A DNA stretch of 47,759 nucleotides from a virus. Each line of letters opens with the position of its first letter. Positions within the stretch are counted from its first letter, which is position 1. The notes below the pieces were generated by a model that made no database searches, was not told the origin of the DNA, and saw nothing but the letters and a program-made list of their open reading frames with translations. The stretch covers positions 1 through 47,759 of IMG/VR virus record IMGVR_UViG_3300045453_000100. The stretch is one strand, 5' to 3'. The translations under genes were made by a program, and so were the position numbers. This document shows, one piece after another, positions 16,184 through 23,601 of this stretch.

Positions 16184-16503
16184 AAAGGCTGCAGGGCTTC
16201 CATGACGAGCTGGAAGTCGATGAAGTTGAGCCGCTCGACCTCGGGCGTCGTGAGCTTGTCGTTGCTGAGGAGCACGAGCGTCTCGACGCCCGCGTCCTCG
16301 TCGCTCCGATCCTTCGCGACCTTTGAGATTTTCTTCATCTCGCCGACGGTCGGCGGGCGGAACGACAGTCGGTCGAGAGTCTGGCCCTCGGCAGCCGCGC
16401 GCTTGATCGCCACCTTGAGGTCGACTGTGATCTCCGGCGGGATCACGAACTCCTTGGCTCTCTGGTCCCCCGAACGCCGTTCGGGGCCGTCATTGGTCTC
16501 CAT
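16150..16503 (-). CDS. Tail assembly chaperone (Mu gp41-like)
   Basis: 117 aa from the ATG at 16503 (the start METNDGP is preferred over a longer frame). The core KEFVIPPEITVDLKVAI, then SFRPPTVGEMKKISK and the LTTPEVERLNFIDFQLVMEAL block match the phage tail assembly chaperone family pfam10109-like. It wraps the tape measure during tail polymerisation and precedes it here. A -1 frameshift near its end probably adds a further 61 residues. A palindrome copy encodes PERRSG near its N-terminus. Confidence 0.85.
   Translation of the reverse strand: METNDGPERRSGDQRAKEFVIPPEITVDLKVAIKRAAAEGQTLDRLSFRPPTVGEMKKISKVAKDRSDEDAGVETLVLLSNDKLTTPEVERLNFIDFQLVMEALQPFTELVRRSARN
16472..16482. repeat. Dispersed palindrome copy 6 (GAACGCCGTTC)
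   Basis: Perfect copy with CC/GG flanks, in the disordered N-terminus of the tail chaperone, read as PERRS. Confidence 0.95.
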
Positions 16504-16578
16504 GGTTCCTCCGGGTCTCGAATGTTGCCGACGAGCGGCAGGACGTGCGAACGTTGGGTACAACCTGGGGGAGAGGGG

Positions 16579-16953
16579 ATGCTTCGGACTTGCCTATCGG
16601 CGGCACTCGCCGCAGCAACTTTGTCGGGCTGCGTGACCGCGAGCTCGGAAGCGATCGGACCGTATCCGACGAACTGGGAACAGGCCTTGCGGGATACCAT
16701 CCGCAAGACGTTCTTCGACCCCTACTCGATCCGCGATGCGCGGGCGACATCACCCCAGACTGGCCACCTATTCTTCCAGCAGGGCTGGGTCGTTTGCTTC
16801 GAGGCCAACGCCAAGAACCGCATGGGCGGCTATACCGGCCTCAAGCGAACCGCCTACCTTCTGAACAACGGTCAGGTCGTCAACTCAATGACCGACGCGC
16901 CGCTCTGCAACTCGCCGGGCCTTCACTACACGGCGTTCACGGTGCCGTCCTAG
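16579..16953 (+). CDS. Lipoprotein inserted between chaperone and tail tube genes (124 aa)
   Basis: Plus-strand gene in the minus-strand tail operon. ATG at 16579 is preceded by a GGGGGAGAGG purine tract. The N-terminus is a lipoprotein signal (MLRTCLSAALAAATLSGC, lipobox LSGC, Cys near residue 18). The mature part is about 107 residues with FFDPYSIRDA and WVVCFEANAKN segments and two further Cys. Small lipoproteins of this kind are common chromosomally in alphaproteobacteria, so this looks like a lysogenic-conversion or superinfection-exclusion gene; the role is inference. It overlaps the tail tube stop by 4 bases. Confidence 0.82.
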   Translation: MLRTCLSAALAAATLSGCVTASSEAIGPYPTNWEQALRDTIRKTFFDPYSIRDARATSPQTGHLFFQQGWVVCFEANAKNRMGGYTGLKRTAYLLNNGQVVNSMTDAPLCNSPGLHYTAFTVPS

Positions 16954-17324
16954 GCCGGCAGTTCCTCGCCCTCGCTGCCTTCCCAGCGGATCTGGATCTC
17001 ACCCTCGTCGCCGCCGGGCTTGATCTCGCCGGCGATGAAGGCGTTGCGCAGCACCAACACGCGGCCATCGGCCAGGCGCACTGTGACGGTCGCGTCCTCG
17101 ATCGCCTCAAGGTCCTTGATGGTCTTGCTGCCGTCATAGGTGTGCTTGCCCTCGATGTAGGGCACCGAAGGCTCCTGGACGTAGCCGTGGACGCGGGCGT
17201 CGCGGCCAGCCACGGCCTTCTTCGTGAACTTCTGGAAGCTCCAGGTGAGTTCGCTGCGGAACAGCAGGGTCTCGCCGTTGTAGCGGACCTCGGCGTAGCC
17301 GCCGATCGGCTTGATGCGCGGCAT
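16950..17324 (-). CDS. Tail tube protein (Mu gpM/gp40-like)
   Basis: 124 aa, close to the typical 118 for Mu gpM. Conserved features are GGYAEVRYNGETLLFR, SFQKFTKKAVAGRDARVHGY and PYIEGKHTYDG, followed by VTVRLADGRVLVLRNAF. It polymerises inside the sheath to form the inner tail tube. It lies directly downstream of the sheath gene, as in Mu. Confidence 0.93.
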   Translation of the reverse strand: MPRIKPIGGYAEVRYNGETLLFRSELTWSFQKFTKKAVAGRDARVHGYVQEPSVPYIEGKHTYDGSKTIKDLEAIEDATVTVRLADGRVLVLRNAFIAGEIKPGGDEGEIQIRWEGSEGEELPA

Positions 17325-17357
17325 CGCGTGTCTCCTTCGTCGGGCGCCGGGAGCCGG

Positions 17358-18848
17358 CTAGTTGAGGATGTGGAACTGGCTCAGCACCGCGAGGATGCGG
17401 AGCTGGCCGATGATCGGCGGCGGGAAGAGCACGTCGAGGCGGTCCGGGTTGTTGCCGTTCACCTCGCAGCGCACCTGGCCCACGATCGCGTCGACATTGT
17501 CGAGCAGGCCGTCGACTTCCATGCCGCGCATCTCGGCCACGACGAAGGCCCGAGCGGTCGAGGGCGTCAGGATCGCGGCGCCCTGGGCGACGCGCGTGCC
17601 GTCGTGCGCCAGCTTGTGGCGCGGGAAGTGGGCCTGCAGTGCGCCGCGCAGACGCCGCATCACCAGCATCAGCGTGAAGGTCTTCTCGACCGACAGCCAG
17701 GCCTCGTCGATCTGGTTGAACTGGTTGAGCTGGTAGGTCGAGACCAGGCGCTCGATGCGCACGGTGCCGTCCGGGGCGGCCGTGAACGTGCTGCAGCCCG
17801 AGTAGAGCAGCGTCTGCCGCTCGGCCATGGTGAAGCGGCCGGCGCTGCCGAGCGGCGGCGCCAGTACGCCCGGGATCTCGATTCCCTGGACGGGACGCGC
17901 CGGGTCGTTGCGCAGCACGACGGCCGCGGCGCCGACATAGGCCGCCGCCCAGCGCCACACCGGCGTCGGCGACAGCGAGAACGGCAGGACCGTGGTGTGC
18001 GGATCGTTGCGGCCGAGACCGAAGGTCGTGGCCTGCGAGGCCGTCGCGCGCCTGGCGGCAAAGACGTGGCCCCAGACCATGCGGTTGTAGGCCCAGCGCC
18101 CGGTCTGGTCGTTCATCGCATCCCTCGCGGCGTTGAGGTTCGTCGTGTCGGTGAAGGGCATGCAGATGAAGTCGAAGGTCTGGTCGCCCAGCGCGGCGAG
18201 GCCGGCGGCGATCGTCGGATCGGTCGCGCCGTTCGCCATGGCGACGATCGCGCAGGTGAACGAGGCCGGCGATACCTCGCCGCCGGCAGCGCCCAGCCAG
18301 GCGAGGCGGATGTCTATGTCGTTGCCGAGCGTGCCGGCATTGCGGGCGGTGAGCGTGACCACGGCCCCGACAGCGGCGGCGGTGACCGGCAGGTCGGCGT
18401 TCGCGTTGATCGCCGCGGCGATGGCCGTGGCCGTGTTGTTGATGGTCTCGGTGCCGGCGACCGCGACCGGCACGGCGACGCCCGCGACATAGAGCGGGAT
18501 GACTCCCGGCGCGGTCGGCGCGGCCGTGACGGTGACCGTACCTGTCGCGGCCACCGATCCGCCGGCATCGGCGAGCGGCAGAGCCCACAGCAGGCCGAAC
18601 GGATCGGACTGCCGGACCTGGTCGACCATGGCGGCGAGGTGCGAGCCGATGCCGAACTGCTCCTTAGCGTCGAGCACCGACACGACGGGCACCGGCACGT
18701 TCGCCGCGGCGGTGCCGGTGCCGGTCTTTTGGCCAACCAGCAGGATGCGTCCGGGATCGTCGGTGCGGCCGGCCTTCGAGGCGTCGACCTCGATGAAGAC
18801 GCCGGGCAGGCGCAGGTTCGACGGGACGCGGTTGAAGGGCACGGTCAT
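17358..18848 (-). CDS. Tail sheath protein (Mu gpL/gp39-like)
   Basis: 496 aa, near the usual 495 of Mu L. The start MTVPFNRVPSNLRLPGVF and the motifs QKTGTGTAAANVP, GFL-like WALPLADAG and the late RLRGALQAHFPRHKLAHDG region identify the gpL family. It contracts during infection. A GC-rich hairpin lies directly upstream of the gene (18895-18924). Confidence 0.95.
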   Translation of the reverse strand: MTVPFNRVPSNLRLPGVFIEVDASKAGRTDDPGRILLVGQKTGTGTAAANVPVPVVSVLDAKEQFGIGSHLAAMVDQVRQSDPFGLLWALPLADAGGSVAATGTVTVTAAPTAPGVIPLYVAGVAVPVAVAGTETINNTATAIAAAINANADLPVTAAAVGAVVTLTARNAGTLGNDIDIRLAWLGAAGGEVSPASFTCAIVAMANGATDPTIAAGLAALGDQTFDFICMPFTDTTNLNAARDAMNDQTGRWAYNRMVWGHVFAARRATASQATTFGLGRNDPHTTVLPFSLSPTPVWRWAAAYVGAAAVVLRNDPARPVQGIEIPGVLAPPLGSAGRFTMAERQTLLYSGCSTFTAAPDGTVRIERLVSTYQLNQFNQIDEAWLSVEKTFTLMLVMRRLRGALQAHFPRHKLAHDGTRVAQGAAILTPSTARAFVVAEMRGMEVDGLLDNVDAIVGQVRCEVNGNNPDRLDVLFPPPIIGQLRILAVLSQFHILN

Positions 18849-18894
18849 CGCAGGCCTCGCTCATCGACGGTAGTGGTCAGCGGAGGAAAGGGGC

Positions 18895-18924
18895 GCGGAC
18901 CGGCGCAGGGGTGAGCCGGTCCGC
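18895..18924 (-). promoter_or_regulatory. Stable hairpin in the sheath leader
   Basis: Perfect 10-bp stem (GCGGACCGGC with GCCGGTCCGC) and 10-nt loop within the 102-bp gap between gp38 and the sheath gene. A GC-only palindromic tract follows. There is no T-run, so an RNA-stabilising or processing element is more likely than a terminator. Confidence 0.5.
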
Positions 18925-18950
18925 TGGCGGCGGCGCCGCCGCGTAGGTGT

Positions 18951-19136
18951 CTATTCGTCGTCGGCGGCGGGCGGCGCAGCGGACAGGGTGCCGCCGCCGT
19001 CCAGCTCGCGGCGCATGTAGTACTCGTCGCTCGCGAAGACCCACTTGCCCGTCTCGGGCACGACCTCGCGCGTGGTCGGATCGACGATCTTCAGGCCCGG
19101 CGCGGGCGTGAACCATCTCTTGTCGGACATGCTCAT
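18951..19136 (-). CDS. DUF2635 protein (Mu gp38-like)
   Basis: 61 aa, typical of Mu gp38/DUF2635. The ATG at 19136 overlaps the stop of the upstream gene as ATGA; a second in-frame ATG is at 19130. The core is WFTPAPGLKIVDPTTREVVPETGKWV with the expected Pro-Gly and Trp positions, plus an acidic tail. It lies just upstream of the sheath gene. Its exact role in tail assembly is unknown. Confidence 0.85.
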   Translation of the reverse strand: MSMSDKRWFTPAPGLKIVDPTTREVVPETGKWVFASDEYYMRRELDGGGTLSAAPPAADDE

Positions 19137-19762
19137 TGCTCCGGGTCGAGGTCGGCTTGGAAGCCGACGGTGTGGTTGGCGGGCGGTGCGGCGCCGACGA
19201 CCGGCGCAATTGAGGCCGCGATGTCGGCGCCGGCGAGATCGCGCTCGTCGGCGGCGACCGGCTCGTACTCGATCTGGCCCTCCGCCATCTCGAGCTCGAT
19301 CTGGACCAGGACGACGTCGACCTCGGCGTTTTCGCCGCGGGCGATGCCGTCCTCCATGGCGACCCGCAGCGCCGAGACCCAGGCGAACTGCTCGAGGAAC
19401 GTCGTGTCCTCCAGGAGCACGGTGCACACGGCCTGGGCGATCTCGCCGGCTTCGCGATCGAGATCGGCCGACTCCCGCCGGCCGCCGGCCACGAAGATGT
19501 TGATGTGGAGCGTGCCGGTGCTCGCGATCTCGGGCACCTGGTGCGACAGCCCCTCGCCGCCGTCCGATTTGGCGGCGACGTGCAGGAACGGTGCTTTCTC
19601 CGGCCTCAACTTCTCGAAGCGATGCTTCGGGATGTAGAGCGGCTTCAGCGCCGAGGGCGGCGCGCCCTGCTGGTTGGCGGCCGTCACGGCCGCGCGCAGC
19701 CGCGCCAGGGCAGCCTGCCGCAGCGCCTCGATCTTCAGGACCGGCAGCGGCGGCAACGCCAT
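19133..19762 (-). CDS. Tail terminator-like protein (gpU/Mu gp37 position)
   Basis: 209 aa. The N-terminal helix is followed by PFLHVAAKSDGGEG, then a strand (TLHINIFVAG) and a helix (REAGEIAQAVCTVLLED). This is compatible with the tail-terminator fold, but no family is certain. It lies between a FII-like head-tail joining gene and gp38. The position matches lambda U and Mu gp37, which cap the tail tube. The C-terminal 60 residues are acidic and Ala-rich. Confidence 0.55.
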   Translation of the reverse strand: MALPPLPVLKIEALRQAALARLRAAVTAANQQGAPPSALKPLYIPKHRFEKLRPEKAPFLHVAAKSDGGEGLSHQVPEIASTGTLHINIFVAGGRRESADLDREAGEIAQAVCTVLLEDTTFLEQFAWVSALRVAMEDGIARGENAEVDVVLVQIELEMAEGQIEYEPVAADERDLAGADIAASIAPVVGAAPPANHTVGFQADLDPEQ

Positions 19763-19769
19763 GGCAGCC

Positions 19770-20132
19770 TCAGTCGCGGGTCAGGAGTTTCAGCCGCACC
19801 ACGGCGCCGGTCAGGTCGCCGTTCGGTTCGGCGTCGTCGACCTCGTAGGTGCCGGCGGCATGGCCGGATGCCAGGATGAAGCGGTCCCCCGCCTCGATCG
19901 TGACGCCGGCCGGCAGGTCGCCGTAGTGAACGAAGAGCACCTTGCTCGCCGTCGACACCTGGCTGCCGTCGTTCATGTCGAGCGAGACGAAGTTGCCGTC
20001 GAACTCGGCAGGCAGCGGCGCCGGCGCACCGACGACGGCCTCGCCGTTCATCTTCTGGAACGAGACGCCGCCATAGTCGAAAGCGCGGACGACGGCGCGA
20101 TCGAGCTGCTCGGCGAGATCGCGCCAGGCCAT
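19770..20132 (-). CDS. Head-tail joining protein, lambda FII-like
   Basis: 120 aa from the ATG at 20132, which overlaps the preceding stop. Length, the opening LAEQLDRAVVRAFDYGG and a beta-rich second half ending DLTGAVVRLKL resemble FII-type head-tail attachment proteins. It lies directly after the FI-position gene, as in lambda. Assignment is by length, layout and synteny. Confidence 0.6.
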   Translation of the reverse strand: MAWRDLAEQLDRAVVRAFDYGGVSFQKMNGEAVVGAPAPLPAEFDGNFVSLDMNDGSQVSTASKVLFVHYGDLPAGVTIEAGDRFILASGHAAGTYEVDDAEPNGDLTGAVVRLKLLTRD

Positions 20133-20473
20133 CAGACCAGTGTCTGGGTAGCGCGCTCGCCGGCTATCTTGCCGACAAAGCCCGTGGCTTCGGCCTTGGT
20201 ATCGACGCTCTTCGGCGCGCCGAGGGCGCGGGCGAGCGCGATCATGTCGGCGGCGTTGAGGCTTTCCCAGTCGGCCGGGATCTGCACCTCGGTCGTACAC
20301 TCTTGCGCGGTGACGGGCGCCGCCGGATCGGGCTCGCGGGCGAAGCCGCGCGCGACCAGGCCGGGCGCCTCGTCGGCCGGGCACGGGAAGGTCTCCCCGG
20401 GCGCCGCAGTGCGGGGCGCGGCCGGTGTGCCGTAGGCGATCGAGAACAGCGCGACGAGCGGGACGGTCTTCAT
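20132..20473 (-). CDS. Head-module protein at the lambda FI position (113 aa)
   Basis: 113 aa, start at ATG 20473; the longer upstream frame is a shadow. No clear family. The N-terminal 55 residues are hydrophobic to Pro/Ala-rich; the C-terminus has helices (SLNAADMIALARALGAP and KAEATGFVGKIAGE), as seen in FI-like packaging helpers. It lies between capsid E and the FII-like gene, the FI slot. A role in packaging or head completion is inferred only from position. Confidence 0.55.
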   Translation of the reverse strand: MKTVPLVALFSIAYGTPAAPRTAAPGETFPCPADEAPGLVARGFAREPDPAAPVTAQECTTEVQIPADWESLNAADMIALARALGAPKSVDTKAEATGFVGKIAGERATQTLV

Positions 20474-20492
20474 GAGGGGCTCCTGGTGAGGC

Positions 20493-20503
20493 GAACGGCG
20501 TTC
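20493..20503. repeat. Dispersed palindrome copy 7 (GAACGGCGTTC)
   Basis: Perfect copy in the gap between the capsid gene end and the FI-position gene start. Confidence 0.95.
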
Positions 20504-20511
20504 GGATTGGC

Positions 20512-20551
20512 GTCCCGGCGGCGTCAACTGGTACGCGACGCCGCCGGGGAC
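20512..20551 (-). promoter_or_regulatory. Strong hairpin downstream of the major capsid gene
   Basis: A 14-bp stem with one bulge (GTCCCGGCGGCGTC with GACGCCGCCGGGGAC) and an 11-nt loop starts about 15 bp after the capsid stop. There is no T-run on either strand. It is likely a 3' mRNA stabiliser or partial terminator that lets capsid mRNA accumulate. Confidence 0.6.
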
Positions 20552-20565
20552 TCTGCGGCCGGCGG

Positions 20566-21627
20566 TCAGCGGACCGTGGCGCAGAAGCTCGCGTTCGGGC
20601 GGTAGGGGATGACGAGCGGCGCGCTCTGCAGCAGCAGGTAGCGGGTCGGCGGGTCCTCTTCGATCCAGGACTTCGAGAAGAAGCGCTGCGCCTTGTAGTT
20701 CGCCTTCTCGTCGAGGATGGCGCCGTAGGCGCGCACGCCCTCGAGCCCGCCCTTGCGGCCGCCATTGCCGGCAGCGAGCATGACGGTGTAGTCGGGCCAC
20801 AGCTTCTGGTCGTTGCCGTCCTCGTCGACGTAGACGTCGGAGTAGACCCAGATCTCGAAGTCGCCGACCATGCCGACGAAGCGGGCGCGGTCGCTCCCGT
20901 CGCCGCGGCTCATCGGGCCGCGGTCGAGCGCCGGTGCGGCGCTCTCGTTCATCGACCGCTTCCAGCGATCGAGCAGATCCTTGACCTCGGCGTCCTTGCG
21001 GAAGATGCCCCAGGCGAGCGGGTCCATGACGACCTCGCGCGGCGCCGCACCCGACTTGGTCTGCACCAGCCCGGCCCAGGTCTCGAGGTTGTCGATCAGC
21101 GACACGCCGGCCTCGCCCCAGCGGGCGCCGCCGGCGAGCGTCACGGTCAGGCCGGCGTCGCGGCCGAAATTCACGACGACGGTCGGGTAGTTCTCGCCGG
21201 CGACGGTGACCTGGCCGAGGCGCAGGCCTTCCGATGCCATGACCTCCTCGCGGCGGGTCAGCATGTCGAGCTGGTCGTCGAGCGAGTCGTTGACTTGGGC
21301 GGCGCGCCGCTGGGCCGGGCTGAGCGAGCCGCCGATCGTCTCGCCGGCGCGGCGCTTCAGCGGCTGGTTGGGCAGCAGCAGGCGCTTGTCCTTGGCGTAG
21401 GCCGGCTTGAACGACTTGGTCTCGATGCCGCGGTCTGCGATCACCTTGCCGGCGACGAACGGGTGAACGAACGGCGTGATGCGCGGCTTCGACTTGTCGA
21501 TGTCGAACCAGATCTCCTCGGAGTCGCCCGTCTGCACGCCGGGAAAGAAGCGGTCGAGCAGGAACGAGGAAGGCGCCGGCTTCTGCTCGACGACCCGGTT
21601 CAGGACCTGCGTGGTGTAGATATCCAT
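20566..21627 (-). CDS. Major capsid protein, lambda gpE family
   Basis: 353 aa, near the 341 of lambda E. Signature stretches are FLLDRFFPG, EEIWFDIDKSKPRITPFVHP and the late region with PYRPNASFCATVR. It forms the icosahedral shell, decorated by the gpD-like protein encoded just upstream. A hairpin follows the stop. Confidence 0.95.
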   Translation of the reverse strand: MDIYTTQVLNRVVEQKPAPSSFLLDRFFPGVQTGDSEEIWFDIDKSKPRITPFVHPFVAGKVIADRGIETKSFKPAYAKDKRLLLPNQPLKRRAGETIGGSLSPAQRRAAQVNDSLDDQLDMLTRREEVMASEGLRLGQVTVAGENYPTVVVNFGRDAGLTVTLAGGARWGEAGVSLIDNLETWAGLVQTKSGAAPREVVMDPLAWGIFRKDAEVKDLLDRWKRSMNESAAPALDRGPMSRGDGSDRARFVGMVGDFEIWVYSDVYVDEDGNDQKLWPDYTVMLAAGNGGRKGGLEGVRAYGAILDEKANYKAQRFFSKSWIEEDPPTRYLLLQSAPLVIPYRPNASFCATVR

Positions 21628-21673
21628 GGGTTGAGCCCCCTCGTGTGGTGGTTGGAACGGAAAGGCGGGCGGC

Positions 21674-22051
21674 TCAGGCCACCACGACCTTCTTCAGGAA
21701 GACGCCGCGCTGGCGCAGCCCCTGGCGGATGGAGGCGATCGTGTGGCCGGCGCCGAGCGTCAGGCCCGCCTCGTTGAACTCGCCGGTGAAGGCGACCAGC
21801 GCCTCCTTGTCGGCGCCGGCGGCGGCCGCGTCGGTCAGCAGAATGCAGTCCGGCACCTCGCTGCCGTCGTTCGACGCGGAGGCGGACAGCTTGAACTTGC
21901 CGCTCGCGGTGATGAGGCCCAGCACCGCGCCGCGCACCAGGTTGGCGCCTGAGGCGATGGTGACCTTGCGGGTCGATACGGGAAAATCCCCGGCGAGAAG
22001 CTTGTCGGGATTGAAGGTCCCCTCGGCGGTGACGCCGGCAGCGGTGGTCAT
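21674..22051 (-). CDS. Head decoration protein, lambda gpD-like
   Basis: 125 aa, with the gpD-type features TFNPDKLLAGDFPVSTRKV, ASGANLVRGAVLG and a C-terminal RGVFLKKVV strand. It trimerises on the expanded capsid to stabilise packaged DNA. It lies between the acidic scaffold-like gene and the capsid gene, matching lambda order. Confidence 0.92.
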   Translation of the reverse strand: MTTAAGVTAEGTFNPDKLLAGDFPVSTRKVTIASGANLVRGAVLGLITASGKFKLSASASNDGSEVPDCILLTDAAAAGADKEALVAFTGEFNEAGLTLGAGHTIASIRQGLRQRGVFLKKVVVA

Positions 22052-22090
22052 GGCTCAGTCCTCTCTGTGACGGTCGTGGGATCGGGCGCC

Positions 22091-22101
22091 GAACGGCGTT
22101 C
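22091..22101. repeat. Dispersed palindrome copy 8 (GAACGGCGTTC)
   Basis: Perfect copy with CC/GG flanks, in the 80-bp gap between the scaffold-like gene and the decoration gene. Confidence 0.95.
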
Positions 22102-22131
22102 GGCTGTCGGGCCGCTGGGCCCGGGCGGCTG

Positions 22132-22674
22132 TCAGGCCTGGCCGGCCTTCAGGATGAAGGCCGCGGCCTTGTCCGTGTCGGATGCGCCGCCGGCCGGGGC
22201 GGCGGCAGCGCCGACCTTCGGCTGGTGGCGGGTCGACATCTCTTCGGCCAAGCCGAGGCGTCCGCCAGTCGGCTTGGCGCCCGCGGCGGCTAGCGCGGCG
22301 GTCGCGTCCTTCAGGCTGAGGGACGTGCCGAGCGCGAGGTTGAGGCCGGCTTCCAGCCGGTGGGGCCCGGCGGCACGGACGATGCCCAGCACGCGATGGC
22401 GTTCGGCACGGCAGATCGAGGCCTGGGCCTTGCGCGAGACCTTGGCGACTTCGGCCTTGGTGGCCTCGTCATCGTCTTCCTCGTCGTCCCCGTCCTCGTC
22501 GGACTGGGCGGCGGCTTCCTCGTCTTCCTCCTCGTCGTCCGCCGCGGCGGCGGCTTCCTCGTCCTTCTTCTTCTGCTCTTCGGCCTCGCTGGCCTCCCGC
22601 GCCTTCTTGTCCTCGTCGGACTCCTGCTCCTCGGCCTTCTGGCCCCAGAGGCTGAAAAACTTGCTTCGCGCCAT
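22132..22674 (-). CDS. Acidic scaffold-like head protein (180 aa)
   Basis: 180 aa. Residues 15-75 are an extremely acidic low-complexity Asp/Glu/Ala segment with Lys-rich patches, predicted coiled or disordered. The C-terminal half has helices (KDATAALAAAGAKPTGG and DTDKAAAFILKAG). It follows the S49 protease gene in the place of lambda Nu3. Unlike lambda, it has its own start, not a start nested in the protease. Likely a capsid scaffold, by analogy. Confidence 0.65.
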   Translation of the reverse strand: MARSKFFSLWGQKAEEQESDEDKKAREASEAEEQKKKDEEAAAAADDEEEDEEAAAQSDEDGDDEEDDDEATKAEVAKVSRKAQASICRAERHRVLGIVRAAGPHRLEAGLNLALGTSLSLKDATAALAAAGAKPTGGRLGLAEEMSTRHQPKVGAAAAPAGGASDTDKAAAFILKAGQA

Positions 22675-22710
22675 GATCGGCTCCCTTGCTACGACGGGTT
22701 CAGGACGGTT

Positions 22711-23601
22711 TCAGGAAACGGATTGAATGAGCTCGGCCAGCGCATCGCTCGGCGACTGCACGGCATCGGCCAGCTTCAGATCGATCGCCGGCGCCGCGAG
22801 GTACGACCGGGACTCGGTCGCGCGGGCGGCCTTGGCGTCGATCCTGCCGCCTTTGCCGACCAGCTCGACAAACTGGCCGTAGACGGCATCGATCTCGGCC
22901 TGGAACTCGGCACGCACCGCTTCGGGCATCGGCTCGTACTCGTTGCCGTCGGCCTTGCGGGCGCCGGCGTAGATCAGCGAGACCTTGACGCCAGCCTCCT
23001 CGAGATACTTCGAGAAGTCCCAGTGCGCGGCGATGACGCCAATCGAGCCGACATAGCCCGTCGACGAGACGGTGATCCGGGTGGCGCCGTGCATCAGCGC
23101 GTAGGCCGCCGAGCAGCAGCAGCCGTCGACGATCGCCCAGACCGGCTTCTCCGCCGCGGCCTCGCGGAACTGCTCGGCCAGGTCGAAACAGCCGGTGACC
23201 TCGCCGCCCGGGCTGTCGACGTAGACGCCGATCGCCTTCACGGAATCGTCCTGCAGCGCCGAGACGAGCTGCGTGCGCAGGCCGTCGTATCCGGTCATCC
23301 CGCACCAGGCGCCGACGCTGCCGAGGCGATTGACCAGCGCGCCGGTCAGCTCGATCACGGCGACGTTGCCGAGCTGCGGGAAGGCCTTGCTGCCCCGCTC
23401 GACCAGGCCGACCGGCAGCGACGCGTACTGGACGCGTGCCTCGCCGGCGTCGTCATCCTCCATCGCCATCATCGGCGGGGCGGCATGGAGCTCGCGCCGG
23501 CCGATCTCGCTGGCGATACCGCGCAGGAACGAAAGGCCACGCCGCGGCTCGAGGAGCAACGGACGTCCGAAGGCGCGCGAGGCGACGTGTGCAAATCTCA
23601 T
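22711..23601 (-). CDS. S49-family prohead protease, lambda gpC-like
   Basis: 296 aa with the SppA-like core: a YVDSPGGEV oxyanion-type turn, the nucleophilic Ser in CCCSAAYALM and the Lys in YAGARKADGNEY. The length is that of a protease without an in-frame scaffold fusion, and the acidic scaffold-like gene follows separately. It matures the prohead. It overlaps the portal stop by 4 bases (ATGA-type junction). Confidence 0.94.
   Translation of the reverse strand: MRFAHVASRAFGRPLLLEPRRGLSFLRGIASEIGRRELHAAPPMMAMEDDDAGEARVQYASLPVGLVERGSKAFPQLGNVAVIELTGALVNRLGSVGAWCGMTGYDGLRTQLVSALQDDSVKAIGVYVDSPGGEVTGCFDLAEQFREAAAEKPVWAIVDGCCCSAAYALMHGATRITVSSTGYVGSIGVIAAHWDFSKYLEEAGVKVSLIYAGARKADGNEYEPMPEAVRAEFQAEIDAVYGQFVELVGKGGRIDAKAARATESRSYLAAPAIDLKLADAVQSPSDALAELIQSVS

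Noticed and set aside
14228-18914. Very long plus-strand open frames (for example 14228-16636 and 16545-18914)
   Set aside because: They are antisense to clear tail genes. Arg/Gly/Asp/His-rich composition without motifs is typical of GC-rich shadow frames.
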